Positions 44,901 through 52,559 are shown, numbered from the stretch's first letter. The stretch: DNA of 64,000 nt from Yoonia rosea (GCF_900156505.1 NZ_FTPR01000001.1:1612001-1676000); one strand, 5' to 3'. Translations and numbers: made by a program. Notes: a model not told the origin generated them from the letters alone.

Positions 44901-45173
44901 TATGAAAATCACCCCTTTGCGCTGCGCTTGAAAGACGGGCGTACCGTCGCTGTTGCGGCGGATCAATCGGCGTCAGATGCGCTGATCGCGGCAGGGGTGC
45001 ATGTGGATGTCAAATGCTCTGACGGTCTGTGCGGTGTGTGCAAATGCGGCGTGTTGGAAGGGGCTGTCGAGCACCGCGATTTCGTGCTTTCCAAGACCCA
45101 GCGTGAAACACAGATGATCCTGTGCCAAAGCCGCGCGGCAGTGGCGGGCGGAACGCTCAAAATCGACCTTTAG
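41988..45173 (+). CDS. Reductive dehalogenase-oxidoreductase fusion, BhbA-like
   Basis: This 1061-residue protein joins an RdhA-type cobamide enzyme to its own electron supply. Two homologous halves are visible: HLRNLGYTARVHSV...SGLGE...LNPFLGPRLKSGVVTTNMPMAHDKP (about 478-545, the cobamide-binding part) and a degenerate copy YLRTLGHEARAHSM...INPFTGDRYGLAAVTTTLAM at about 204-265. Then come two [4Fe-4S] motifs: C552-x2-C-x2-C-x3-C562 and C588-x12-C-x2-C-x3-C608. The C-terminal reductase has RQYSL (796-800, FMN), GGGIGVTP (859-866, NAD(P)H), YTCGPDAY, and a plant-type [2Fe-2S] site C1010-x4-C-x2-C...C1046. No Tat signal or RdhB anchor is seen, unlike respiratory RdhA. It fits the catabolic, cytosolic, oxygen-tolerant class (BhbA, NpRdhA). 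Substrates are presumably halogenated aromatics; this is not shown by the sequence. Confidence 0.9.
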   Translation: MLKLRSYRTRPMHLGGFPLESLRRVDHVDLSALPPMHPVSFRRPDDRKSIIGAMQDYQAMLDATRDGMVKRERAEIPDDLSERANHLKAFGYYCDASMVGVCEIHDAAWLQTPIANADVDRLASKLRTMQHKSLAAGIDVIMAGLRESMSLPPADCRHHTHAVVFLYDFPRPPRSEETGTDWIKDALPQRACLRGMETAVTLASYLRTLGHEARAHSMAATDVHLGALAALAGLVAQEDGALINPFTGDRYGLAAVTTTLAMTADKPLAPGQKAPRSYQTGLGTHAKTARTRDPFAKRDFALGPHPFETLKRVDDTTTYIDRPNVARVPKRANMFVRGLFGDMGKQVQEATKNGNYVRKSAAAFAFRPSLGAFVLLQDGEAVGDPVVDTPENNAANIKAALYFLGVDAVGLSACPDWTYYSHDTTGAPITPYHENAISMIIDQGHETMEGASGDDWIACAQSMRAYLRFSLLGGVLAQHLRNLGYTARVHSVMDEEVLHPPLLLLSGLGEVSRIGEVILNPFLGPRLKSGVVTTNMPMAHDKPIDFGLQKFCDACNKCARECPSGAITAGPKLMFNGYEIWKSDSQKCTTYRVSQKNGAMCGRCMKTCPWNLEGLFAEAPFRKLAMTVPQAAKTLAALDDRLGKGAINPVKKWWWDLEMEDDGAYRPARHPVNARDLQPELDLKFSDQTLAVYPAPLAPPPYPWPAPMDREAGIAAYQAMITADEHRARRAAGRPPEHVYTPVQGATPVIAAVVSKAERMTDKVTKYEFTRADGGPLPPATAGAHIDVVVAPEFFRQYSLSGDPADSSKYQIAVLREDAGRGGSKLMHRIFTEGRRVFISPPINHFPLIEDASQTLLMGGGIGVTPMIAMAHRLHAIGAAFTLHYSIPSRAEAGFLHDLATVPWADKVVVHVSDEGTRADLASLTRYKTGAHIYTCGPDAYMAAVLDAAAKNGFPEEARHLEYFAVPEQPDYENHPFALRLKDGRTVAVAADQSASDALIAAGVHVDVKCSDGLCGVCKCGVLEGAVEHRDFVLSKTQRETQMILCQSRAAVAGGTLKIDL

Positions 45174-45448
45174 GTCCAATGCACACTTTCAGCGCCGGGA
45201 AGCGCGTAGCGCGCGCGCAACGGCTGATCGTATCCCAATCCGGTGCTGTCACAAAAATCGATGACCCATGTGTCATCCATGGTGATAAACTCCAGCACAG
45301 CAGCTAGAAAAGCAGGGTCTGTCGCACGGTCGCGCAGATCATCGACCGAACCACCCGATGCGCCCAGAAACACCCCGCATAATTCGTCGTTTCCTGCCAG
45401 CCATGTCAGCCCTTTCAAGGCGATCACTTCGGCCTGTTCGTGTTGCAT
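45170..45448 (-). CDS. DUF3572 family protein
   Basis: This 92-residue soluble protein of unknown function belongs to DUF3572, recognised by EQAEVIALKGLTWLAGNDELCGVFLGASG and the middle AAVLEFITMDD. It is restricted to Alphaproteobacteria as far as I know. I choose the ATG at 45448 because GAGGGG precedes it and the family starts there; 45487 is an alternative. It is convergent with the dehalogenase gene, overlapping 4 bp, and diverges from the diguanylate cyclase gene. No role can be given. Confidence 0.82.
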   Translation of the reverse strand: MQHEQAEVIALKGLTWLAGNDELCGVFLGASGGSVDDLRDRATDPAFLAAVLEFITMDDTWVIDFCDSTGLGYDQPLRARYALPGAESVHWT

Positions 45449-45540
45449 CCCGTGCCCCTCGTTCCGCAGAAACATTTTCTTAACCATTCGCGCCCAATCT
45501 GCACGGGACTGAGCAGAACGCTCTTGATAGGTGCAGGAAA

Positions 45541-46932
45541 ATGCCCGGACGGATATTGATCATTGATACTGTAGCAACGAATAGAATCGTGTTGAAAGTC
45601 AAGATGCTGGCAGCACAATTCGCAGTCGATACCTGCGAGAGCAAGGCTGAGGCGATCATGTTGATCGAACGAAACCGCCCCGATCTGATCTTGCTCAACC
45701 TGTCTGATGCAACCCATGATCAGCATAGCCTCTGCCGCGATCTGCGCCGCTCGACTGTGACAAAATCAATTGCCATCATTGCGGTCGGTGTCGCCGATAC
45801 CTCAAGGGCGCGGTTTGCAGCCCTCGATGCGGGTGCAGATGATGTGCTGCCCCATCCTGTGAACGATGTGTTATTGCTGGCGCGCATCCGCAGTCTGTTG
45901 CGGGTCCGCAGCACCAGTCAGGAACTGATGTTACGTGAAACCACCAGCCGTGCTTTGGGCTTTGAGGAGAACAAGGCGGTCTTTGACGGTGCGGCACGTC
46001 TTGCAATCCTGAGCCAGGAGTCGCGGGCCGCGTCCCTTCTCAAGTCCAGCCTGAACGCAGGACTGCGGAACGCTATTCAGGTGCTGCATCCCAATGATGC
46101 CCTGCTTGGTGATGACGGCAGCGCTGCGTATGATCTTTTCGTGATCAATGCGGCGACAACCGAGGCTGGCGCAAGCGGGCTTTTCGGGTTGGTGTCCGAC
46201 CTGCGCGCGCGCAACCAGACGCGGCTTGCCATGCAGCTTGTCGTGGTGCCACCTGAGGCGCCGGAAGTGGCTGCAATGTTTCTTGATCTTGGCGCGGATG
46301 ATGTGGTGCCATCAACCAGCAGTCCTGATGAAATCAGCATGCGTGCGACGCGCCTGATCGCGCGCAAACGCCAACATGACAAGCTGCGTGATACGGTGCG
46401 CAACGGATTGAATGCCGCCGTCACTGATCCGCTGACCGGTCTGTTCAACCGGCGCTATGTTGAACCGCATCTGGCGCGCCTTGCCGAGGATTCGCGCAAA
46501 TCCGGTCGGGAACTTGCCGTGATGATGATCGATATCGACCACTTCAAATCTGTGAATGACACCCACGGGCATGCAGCGGGCGACACCGTGCTGATCGCGC
46601 TTGCTAACCGCCTGCGTGAAAACCTGCGCGCGATTGATCTGGTGGCACGGATGGGGGGCGAAGAGTTTCTGGTCGCCATGCCCGGCACATCGGTCGCGGA
46701 TGCACGCATGGCCGCAGCCAGGCTTTGCGAATTGGTCCATGCCACGCCGTTCAATCTGGGCGAAGGGCTGCCGATGCTGAAGGTGACCGTGTCAGTCGGT
46801 GTCGCAGTCAGCGGAAAGTTGAACGCCGGAAGCAGCGCAATCACCAAAATCTGTGACCGCGCGGACAAAGCGCTTTATGCCGCCAAGTCTGCTGGCCGTG
46901 ATCAGGTCGCTTTCAGCAAATCAGCCGCCTGA
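45541..46932 (+). CDS. pleD: PleD-like diguanylate cyclase with two degenerate receiver domains
   Basis: This 463-residue protein has the REC-REC-GGDEF layout of PleD. The GGDEF domain (about residues 290-460) has the catalytic GGEEF motif and, just before it, the inhibitory I-site RAID with the PleD-like spacing. The acidic sites of the receivers look lost. In REC1 the phospho-acceptor position is Asn53 (LILLNLSD) and the conserved Lys is His (VLPHPVND). In REC2 the equivalent is FVINAATT. The cyclase should make c-di-GMP but would not be switched by normal phosphorylation. The gene is monocistronic and overlaps the next gene at its end by 12 bp. Confidence 0.9.
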   Translation: MPGRILIIDTVATNRIVLKVKMLAAQFAVDTCESKAEAIMLIERNRPDLILLNLSDATHDQHSLCRDLRRSTVTKSIAIIAVGVADTSRARFAALDAGADDVLPHPVNDVLLLARIRSLLRVRSTSQELMLRETTSRALGFEENKAVFDGAARLAILSQESRAASLLKSSLNAGLRNAIQVLHPNDALLGDDGSAAYDLFVINAATTEAGASGLFGLVSDLRARNQTRLAMQLVVVPPEAPEVAAMFLDLGADDVVPSTSSPDEISMRATRLIARKRQHDKLRDTVRNGLNAAVTDPLTGLFNRRYVEPHLARLAEDSRKSGRELAVMMIDIDHFKSVNDTHGHAAGDTVLIALANRLRENLRAIDLVARMGGEEFLVAMPGTSVADARMAAARLCELVHATPFNLGEGLPMLKVTVSVGVAVSGKLNAGSSAITKICDRADKALYAAKSAGRDQVAFSKSAA

Positions 46933-47412
46933 GGATCGCTCGCGCAGGCTGCGGGCGCGCGACATCTCTTCCAGCACCCGCTCTGCAAAGGCACGGCGAC
47001 GCTCGGGCGTCATGGCAATGATCTCTTCCACCACCACCTCTTGTGCTGTGGCCTGAACAGTCGTCATCCGTGCGCTTTGTTCGGCAAGCAATGCCCGCAA
47101 GACATCAGGATCAAAGGGATCGGCCTGCAAGGCGGCAACGACACGATTGACACGATCACGCAGATCAAAATCACGCAAAGACCGGTCGTTGCGCAATTGG
47201 CGACCGATGGCCCGGCGCTCTTGCGGTTCAAGCGCGCGCGCAATTGGCCCAAGCCCAAGATCGAAACTGCGCGGTGGTCCGTCTTTCCATCGACCCGAAG
47301 CCGCTGACCCGACAATAACCCCAACCACCGCAAGGTTGAGCGCAAGCGAGAGTACGAGCACAACACGCCAAAGGCGGCTGGGGCGCGCTTGGGGTGTTTT
47401 ATCTTCAGCCAT
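46921..47412 (-). CDS. Periplasmic heavy-metal-sensor/Spy-like membrane protein
   Basis: This 163-residue protein has one N-terminal transmembrane helix (VVLVLSLALNLAVVGVIVGSA). The rest is a periplasmic helical domain with LEPQERRAIGRQLRNDRSLRDF and MTPERRRAFAERVLEEM, the LTPEQR-type repeats of Spy/CpxP and metal-resistance (CnrX-like) proteins. It is third in a minus-strand sigma/anti-sigma group and overlaps the putative anti-sigma gene by 8 bp, so may sense envelope stress for that sigma factor. Metal binding is not evident, as the domain lacks Cys/His clusters. Confidence 0.75.
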   Translation of the reverse strand: MAEDKTPQARPSRLWRVVLVLSLALNLAVVGVIVGSAASGRWKDGPPRSFDLGLGPIARALEPQERRAIGRQLRNDRSLRDFDLRDRVNRVVAALQADPFDPDVLRALLAEQSARMTTVQATAQEVVVEEIIAMTPERRRAFAERVLEEMSRARSLRERSSGG

Positions 47413-47761
47413 CACCAAATGCTCCTGCGTCGATCATCAAATCTGTAGCAAAGAGGTTGATACTTACCTCATCCCCCATCATCGCGGCGGTCACATCCTG
47501 CACCGATGCAGGCGGGGCCACCCCGACCCAAATGCCGGCAACCGTCGCCACGGCAAGCCCGCTGACCGCAGGCCAGCCGCCGATTGTATCCAGCATGCGC
47601 ATCATCAGGCCGGGCCGCGCCACAGGCGTGGCAACCGCGCGCGGTTGTACGGCGTCGGCGTCGCCGATGACACGTGCCATCAGTGCATCGCTTGGTACTG
47701 GGGATGTGCTGCGCGCCTGCGCGAACAGATCATCCAGCATGTCATCATTCGGGTTCGTCAT
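47405..47761 (-). CDS. Putative anti-sigma factor (single-pass membrane protein)
   Basis: This 118-residue protein has a short acidic N-terminal cytosolic part (MTNPNDDMLDDLFAQARS) and one transmembrane helix near residues 62-78 (WPAVSGLAVATVAGIWVGVA). I do not recognise a named domain. The call rests on position: it directly follows, and overlaps by 17 bp, an ECF sigma gene, and the size and topology fit membrane anti-sigma factors. The start is uncertain between ATGs at 47767 and 47761; the latter has GGGG at a better distance. Confidence 0.65.
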   Translation of the reverse strand: MTNPNDDMLDDLFAQARSTSPVPSDALMARVIGDADAVQPRAVATPVARPGLMMRMLDTIGGWPAVSGLAVATVAGIWVGVAPPASVQDVTAAMMGDEVSINLFATDLMIDAGAFGDG

Positions 47762-48341
47762 CGTCATACCCCAGTTCTGCCTTCCGCCCTGCCATGATAT
47801 CGGCAAGGGCCCGTTTCCCGCGTGCTGTCAGACTTTCCACGGACCGCACGCTGATGTCCATGATCTGCGCAATTTCGGGGTTCGCAAGCCCCTCGAGGTG
47901 GCGGAGCGATACCGCCTGCGCCTGTCGTTCCGGCAATTGCGCCAGCGCATCAGACAGCGCCATCATACGCGCCTGCGTCTGCATTTGCGCGACGGCACTG
48001 GGGCTTGGATCGGGCGGTTCGGCCACCTGATCGAGCGGCACGGCACCGCGCCTCTTGCGCAAGCGGTCGGTACAAAGATTCGCCACAACACGGTAGAGCC
48101 ACGTACTCACCTGTGCCTCGCCCTGCCGCCAGTCCGGCGCGACCTTCCAAAGGCGCATCATGGCGTCCTGGGCCACATCCTCGGCCTCGGACCCATTGCC
48201 CAACATGCGCGTGGCCTGCGCCAGCACGCGTGGCAACAGCCGCGCCGTCAGATACCGCGCAGCCTGCCCGTCGCCATTGGCGTAGGCTACCAAGAGCGCC
48301 GCGTCTTCGGCGCCCGCAAAGGGGTCTGGCGATGCGTTCAT
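47745..48341 (-). CDS. ECF RNA polymerase sigma factor
   Basis: This 198-residue sigma-70 family protein has region 2 at about residues 28-95 (SEAEDVAQDAMMRLWKVAP, TWLYRVVANLCTDRLRKRRG) and region 4 at about 135-185 (LSDALAQLPERQAQAVSLRHLEGLANPEIAQIMDISVRSVESLTARGK). Region 3 is absent, so it is an ECF type. It is first in a three-gene group with a membrane protein and a Spy-like periplasmic protein, a typical regulator plus sensor layout. The GRTG-type ECF consensus was not found in front of it. Confidence 0.92.
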   Translation of the reverse strand: MNASPDPFAGAEDAALLVAYANGDGQAARYLTARLLPRVLAQATRMLGNGSEAEDVAQDAMMRLWKVAPDWRQGEAQVSTWLYRVVANLCTDRLRKRRGAVPLDQVAEPPDPSPSAVAQMQTQARMMALSDALAQLPERQAQAVSLRHLEGLANPEIAQIMDISVRSVESLTARGKRALADIMAGRKAELGYDDDEPE

Positions 48342-48380
48342 CTGTCCGTTTGCTAGCCAACTTCATGCCGGGTGGCAATT

Positions 48381-48406
48381 GGCAGAGGGCTGAGGCGCCC
48401 TCTGCC
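48381..48406 (-). terminator. Hairpin after the EF-hand gene
   Basis: A perfect 10-bp stem (GGCAGAGGGC / GCCCTCTGCC) with a 6-nt loop lies 9 nt after the stop codon of the EF-hand gene and upstream of the ECF sigma gene. No U-tract follows on the minus strand (AATTGCCACC). Termination is therefore probable but not certain. Confidence 0.7.
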
Positions 48407-48415
48407 AGCCACGCC

Positions 48416-48895
48416 TTAGCCGCGATCGCGTGGGCCGTCGCCACGATGATCACCGCGGCCTTCGCCGCGCCGTTCACCCATGCGCGCCTTGGCGGCCTCG
48501 AACTCTTCTGCGGAAATCACACCGTCACTATCGGCATCGACGCGCTCAAATATCTGAGCCGCGCGGCGTTCACCACGTGAGGGCATTTCGTCCTGCTGCA
48601 GCAGACCATCATCGTTGTCGTCAAAACGCGCAATCATGCGGGTGGCCCGCTCTGTGGCCCGCTCTGTGCCAGACGCCGCCAGCTCGGCAGCAGACAGAGC
48701 TCCGTCACCATCGGTGTCGATCTCGGCAAAGCGTGCTTCACCGCGCGCCTGCATTTCTTCCAGGGTCAAAGCACCGTCGCCATTGATATCAAGCGTGGCA
48801 AAATCCGGCCGTTCGCGGTGGTTCTCTGCCTGTGCTGCACCCGCTGTCAAAACCAAACCGGAGAGCAGCGCTGCTGTCAAAATCTTCGTTTTCAT
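48416..48895 (-). CDS. Secreted EF-hand calcium-binding protein
   Basis: This 159-residue protein has a signal peptide (ending AGAAQA/E) and four EF-hand loops: DINGDGALTLEE, DTDGDGALSAAE, DDNDDGLLQQDE and DADSDGVISAEE. All loops keep the Asp/Asn at 1, 3 and 5 and the Glu at 12, so Ca2+ binding is likely. The C-terminus is Arg/Gly-rich (RRGEGRGDHRGDGPRDRG). It sits next to the ECF sigma group but is separated by a hairpin, so may be an independent transcript. Its function is unknown; a periplasmic Ca2+ sensor or buffer is plausible. Confidence 0.9.
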   Translation of the reverse strand: MKTKILTAALLSGLVLTAGAAQAENHRERPDFATLDINGDGALTLEEMQARGEARFAEIDTDGDGALSAAELAASGTERATERATRMIARFDDNDDGLLQQDEMPSRGERRAAQIFERVDADSDGVISAEEFEAAKARMGERRGEGRGDHRGDGPRDRG

Positions 48896-49078
48896 CGTGT
48901 TGTCCTTTTTACAGTCTCGCAGCCTGTCTGTGCTGCTGATGCTCCTTCAACGCAGGGCCGCGATACTTCCGTCGCTGTTTTTTCAAACAAATGTCCGGCA
49001 AGTCACAAATCAGCGCACCCCCTTTTCAAACCAATCGCAATAGTCCATGTGAAAAAGGGCAAGACGGAGTTTTTTCCT

Positions 49079-49468
49079 ATGTCGAACGCGGAAACGATCC
49101 TTGATGATCGCCCAACCAAACGTGCCATTCTCAACGGACTGCGGTGCAAATGCCCGAACTGCGGTGAAGGCAAGCTGTTCGCGCGCTACCTGAAGGTGGC
49201 CGATACCTGCCCTGTCTGCCACGAAGAGCTCTCGCATCACCGCGCGGATGACGGCCCCGCCTATCTGACGATTTTGCTGGTGGCCCATATCATCGGTTTT
49301 GTGATCCACTTCTGGTGGGTCTATTATCGGCCTGAACCTTGGGTCATGGCGACTGGCCTGACAATCGGGTCTGTCGCGCTGTCACTGGCGCTTTTGCCGC
49401 GTATGAAAGGCATGATTGTTGCTATTCAGTGGTCACGCCGGATGCACGGATTTGGCCACAACGAATAA
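49079..49468 (+). CDS. DUF983 family membrane protein
   Basis: This 129-residue protein has an N-terminal zinc-ribbon-like section (RCKCPNCGEGKLFARYLKVADTCPVCHEEL) and two transmembrane helices (YLTILLVAHIIGFVIHFWWVYY and WVMATGLTIGSVALSLALLP). This is the DUF983 pattern, widespread in Alphaproteobacteria. Function unknown. The ATG at 49079 begins the conserved region. The longer frame from 48818 extends into the promoter region of the divergent EF-hand gene and has no such features. The NUDIX gene overlaps its end. Confidence 0.85.
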   Translation: MSNAETILDDRPTKRAILNGLRCKCPNCGEGKLFARYLKVADTCPVCHEELSHHRADDGPAYLTILLVAHIIGFVIHFWWVYYRPEPWVMATGLTIGSVALSLALLPRMKGMIVAIQWSRRMHGFGHNE

Positions 49469-50162
49469 GAGGCCCCCCATCGACAAATCCGCGATCAGAG
49501 ATGCCGCAACGATCATTGTTCTTCGGGATGCCAAGGCCCGGCCATCGGTTCTGATGGGGCAACGCGGCGCCGGTGCAGCCTTCATGCCCGGCAAATTTGT
49601 CTTCCCCGGCGGTGCTGTCGATGACAACGACGCAGCCGTCCCCGTCACATCACTGTCCCCGCTGGATGAAGCGCGCCTTGCAAATGAAAGCACCCGTGCG
49701 CCCGTGGCCCTTGCTGCCGCTGCCATCCGCGAGCTCTGGGAAGAAACCGGTCAGGTTCTGGGCCACCCGGGCCAGTGGTCCGACCCACCACAGGGATGGC
49801 GCGGTTTTGCCGCCACCGGGCATGTCCCCCACGCCGCAGCCCTGCAATTCTTTTTCCGTGCTGTTACACCGGCGGGGCGCCCGCGGCGGTTCGATGCGCG
49901 GTTCTTTCTAGCGGATGTGGACCATTTGAAGACGGATCCCGATGATTTCTCAAACGCCGAGGACGAACTCGCGCACCTGCAATGGGTGCCCTTGGCCGAT
50001 GCGCGCAGGTTCAACCTGCCTTTCATCACACAGGTTGTTCTGGCCGAGTTGGCGAGCCATATCGCACGTGGCGGCACGCCTGTCAGCGTGCCCTTCTTTC
50101 GCAATGATGATGAGGCACATCTGGTCAGTCGCCTTGCCGGCCAAAGCCCGCTAGAGCAATAA
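49452..50162 (+). CDS. NUDIX hydrolase
   Basis: This NUDIX-family pyrophosphohydrolase of about 236 residues has PGKFVFPGGAVDDND and, after an insertion, the core AAIRELWEETGQVLG, an RExxEE(T/L) helix that binds Mg2+. The NUDT7/8/19-like arrangement with the long insert suggests a CoA- or acyl-CoA-type substrate, which is only a guess. No ATG precedes the family start. I give TTG at 49452, which overlaps the DUF983 stop; the true start may be a different rare codon. The gene is convergent with the EamA transporter. Confidence 0.85.
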   Translation: MATTNKRPPIDKSAIRDAATIIVLRDAKARPSVLMGQRGAGAAFMPGKFVFPGGAVDDNDAAVPVTSLSPLDEARLANESTRAPVALAAAAIRELWEETGQVLGHPGQWSDPPQGWRGFAATGHVPHAAALQFFFRAVTPAGRPRRFDARFFLADVDHLKTDPDDFSNAEDELAHLQWVPLADARRFNLPFITQVVLAELASHIARGGTPVSVPFFRNDDEAHLVSRLAGQSPLEQ

Positions 50163-51053
50163 CACCAGCATGATGATGCTAAGCGTTAGCAGCGCCAAAC
50201 CCTGCCATTCACGCAGGCTGACTTTCTCACCAAAAACAAATGCGCCGATCATCAACGAGAACAAAAGCTCGATCTGCCCAACCGCGTTCACATAGGCTGC
50301 GTTTTGCAAGGTGAAGGCCGTGAACCAGCAGATTGACCCAATCATGCTGGTGAGCCCAACGAGCCCCGCAACCCGCCACGCCGAGAGCACGCGCATGATC
50401 TCGCCCCGTTCCCGCCAAGCGAGCCAAAGCGCCATGGCAATGGTCTGAAAGGCGGTGACCAGCGCCAGCGTGACAATTGCACGGTAAAACACATCGCCCT
50501 GGGCCAAGGAAAGTGAAGCGCCGCGATAGCCATTGCCGGAAATGCCAAATAACACACCGGCCCCAAGTCCCAAAGCCGTCGCGCGGTTGAAAATGCGTTT
50601 GCGCCACGGGCCCACACCATCGGGCGGATCAGACAGCAAAAGCACCCCGCCAAGGCCAATCAACATGGCGGTGATGGTCAGTGGCGTGAACGTGTCACCC
50701 AGAATGAGAAAACCGAATAGCGCGCTCAGCAGGACTTCGGTCTTTTTGAACGTAATGCCGACGGCAAAGTTGCGATGACTGAATAGCGCGACCACACACA
50801 TCGTCGCCAATATCTGCGAGGTGCCACCCGCCAGCGCATAGGGCCAGAACTCGGGTGGTATTTGCGGTGTGCCTTGCCCCGAAGCCATCGCATAGACAAA
50901 GGCGATCACCGCAACGAGGGGCGCGGAATAGATGAACCGCGCAAAGGTCGCGCCAGCGGTCGAAAGCGCCATGCCTTTGAGGCGCTTTTGCAGCATAAAC
51001 CGCAGGGTCTGCGCTGTGGCGGCACCAATGGTGATAAGGATCCAGAGTTCCAT
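50151..51053 (-). CDS. EamA-family (DMT) transporter
   Basis: This 300-residue membrane protein has about ten helices in two EamA repeats. Landmarks are the N-terminal LWILITIGAATAQTLRFMLQKRLKG, the first-repeat end FKKTEVLLSALFGFLILGDTFTPLTI, and the second-repeat end AYVNAVGQIELLFSLMIGAFVFGEKVSLREW. It is more distant from the two other EamA proteins of the window than they are from each other. Substrate unknown. It lies downstream of the carnitine operon on the same strand, 42 bp after the dehydrogenase fusion, so might be part of that transcript. Confidence 0.85.
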   Translation of the reverse strand: MELWILITIGAATAQTLRFMLQKRLKGMALSTAGATFARFIYSAPLVAVIAFVYAMASGQGTPQIPPEFWPYALAGGTSQILATMCVVALFSHRNFAVGITFKKTEVLLSALFGFLILGDTFTPLTITAMLIGLGGVLLLSDPPDGVGPWRKRIFNRATALGLGAGVLFGISGNGYRGASLSLAQGDVFYRAIVTLALVTAFQTIAMALWLAWRERGEIMRVLSAWRVAGLVGLTSMIGSICWFTAFTLQNAAYVNAVGQIELLFSLMIGAFVFGEKVSLREWQGLALLTLSIIMLVLLL

Positions 51054-51095
51054 CTAGGCCCTATGCCAGCAATCTCTGACCCTCACCAGAGCGGA

Positions 51096-52556
51096 CTAGC
51101 CCTTGACCCCCACCGCTTTGCCTGCGCCCTCGGGCATCGGCAATGCTGCATGGGCGGCAGCCACTTTCGCCAAAGTCGCGGCCAGCGCGGGCGCAGGTTC
51201 ACACGCGCGGCGGGTCTCGAGGCTGACATGGATCAGCATATGTTCGCCCGTGGCCAGTTCACGCGTGCCTTCATACATCCGGTGGAACACATGCATCTTT
51301 TTGCCCGCCCCGTTCAGGACTTGCGTCTCGATCCGGATCACAGCGCCCGCATGCACCTCATCCAGATGCCGGATATGGGTTTCCGCAGTAAAGTAGCTCC
51401 CGCCGGTTGCGATATAGGCGGCATCACAGCCGACAAGCGCCATCATCCGGTCGGTCGCATCGCCAAAGGCCTGCAAATAGCGTGCCTCGTTCATGTGGCC
51501 GTTATAATCGGTCCAATCGAGCGGCACCGCGCGTTCCACGGTTACAATCGGCTGACCCAGATCATCGGGCAGACCAATGGCCCCTTCCACGCGGCGGTCC
51601 TGCGCGTTCAACAGCTTGCCTGCGCCCCAATCCTGCGCCTTTAGACCTCGCAGGATTGTAACGAGGTTATTATCGCGCGCGCGTTCCAGTTCGCGGATCG
51701 TGTACATCCCCGATTGCGCATCGGATTGATCCGCCACGGCATCAATCAAGTCATCGGTCAGTTCGGGCACATCCATCAGCTTGGTCCACGGCCATTCAAG
51801 ACATGGTCCGAATTGTTCGATAAAATGCCGCATCCCCGCTTCACCACCGGCAATCCGGTAGGTTTCAAACAGGCCCATCTGCGCCCAGCGCAGGCCGAAG
51901 CCATAGCGGATCGCATTGTCGATTTCCTCGGTGGTGGCGACGCCGTCCTTGATCAGCCAAAGCGCTTCGCGCCAGACAGCCTCAAGGAAGCGGTCGGCAA
52001 TATGCGCGTCAATCTCGGCCCGGACATGCAAGGGATACATGCCGATTTCGGTCAGCACCTCTTTTGCACGCTGAATAATCTGTGGTGCGGTCTTGTCGCT
52101 CGGGACCAGTTCGACCAGTGGTAAAAGGTAAACCGGATTGAACGGATGGGCGACGACGATCTGTTCAGGGCGCGTGGCACAGCCCTGCAATTCGGACGGC
52201 TTGAACCCGCTGGTTGACGAACCGATCACCGCATCATGGGGGCAGTGTTCCTGCAAGGTCTGGTAAACCTTGCGCTTCAATTCCAACCGCTCGGGCACGC
52301 TTTCCTGCACCCAGTCCACGCCAGTCACAGCGGCAGACATGGTGCCATGAACACTCAGTTGCCCCTCGGCGGGTAAAGCCACATCCGACAGCCCCGGCAA
52401 GGACCGGCGCGCGTTGTTCAATACTTCGTCGATCTTGCGCGCAGCCTCTGGATCGGGGTCAAAGACGCGCACGTCCCAGCCCATCAGCAGGAACCGTGCA
52501 GCCCAGCCGCCACCAATCACGCCACCGCCGATTATGGCCGCTGTCTTTTGTGTCAT
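51096..52556 (-). CDS. lcdH: Carnitine 3-dehydrogenase fused to betainyl-CoA thioesterase
   Basis: This 486-residue fusion catalyses two steps of L-carnitine catabolism. Residues 1-315 are a 3-hydroxyacyl-CoA dehydrogenase-like NAD enzyme (AAIIGGGVIGGGWAARFL for NAD; SSTSGFKPSELQ, ATRPEQIVVAHPFNPVYLLPLVE, and DAHIADRFLEAVWREALWLI). This subfamily oxidises L-carnitine to 3-dehydrocarnitine. Residues about 340-470 form a hot-dog thioesterase (VPLDWTDYNGHMNEARYLQAFGDATDRMM) that would cleave betainyl-CoA. The BKACE-type enzyme in the same operon supplies the cleavage step between these two activities. This domain fusion is known from other Alphaproteobacteria. Confidence 0.93.
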   Translation of the reverse strand: MTQKTAAIIGGGVIGGGWAARFLLMGWDVRVFDPDPEAARKIDEVLNNARRSLPGLSDVALPAEGQLSVHGTMSAAVTGVDWVQESVPERLELKRKVYQTLQEHCPHDAVIGSSTSGFKPSELQGCATRPEQIVVAHPFNPVYLLPLVELVPSDKTAPQIIQRAKEVLTEIGMYPLHVRAEIDAHIADRFLEAVWREALWLIKDGVATTEEIDNAIRYGFGLRWAQMGLFETYRIAGGEAGMRHFIEQFGPCLEWPWTKLMDVPELTDDLIDAVADQSDAQSGMYTIRELERARDNNLVTILRGLKAQDWGAGKLLNAQDRRVEGAIGLPDDLGQPIVTVERAVPLDWTDYNGHMNEARYLQAFGDATDRMMALVGCDAAYIATGGSYFTAETHIRHLDEVHAGAVIRIETQVLNGAGKKMHVFHRMYEGTRELATGEHMLIHVSLETRRACEPAPALAATLAKVAAAHAALPMPEGAGKAVGVKG

Positions 52557-52559
52557 TGT

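Noticed and set aside
43677..44966. 429-codon open frame on the minus strand inside the dehalogenase gene
   Set aside because: The sense strand carries all iron-sulfur and reductase motifs; the antisense frame is a shadow of GC-rich codon usage.
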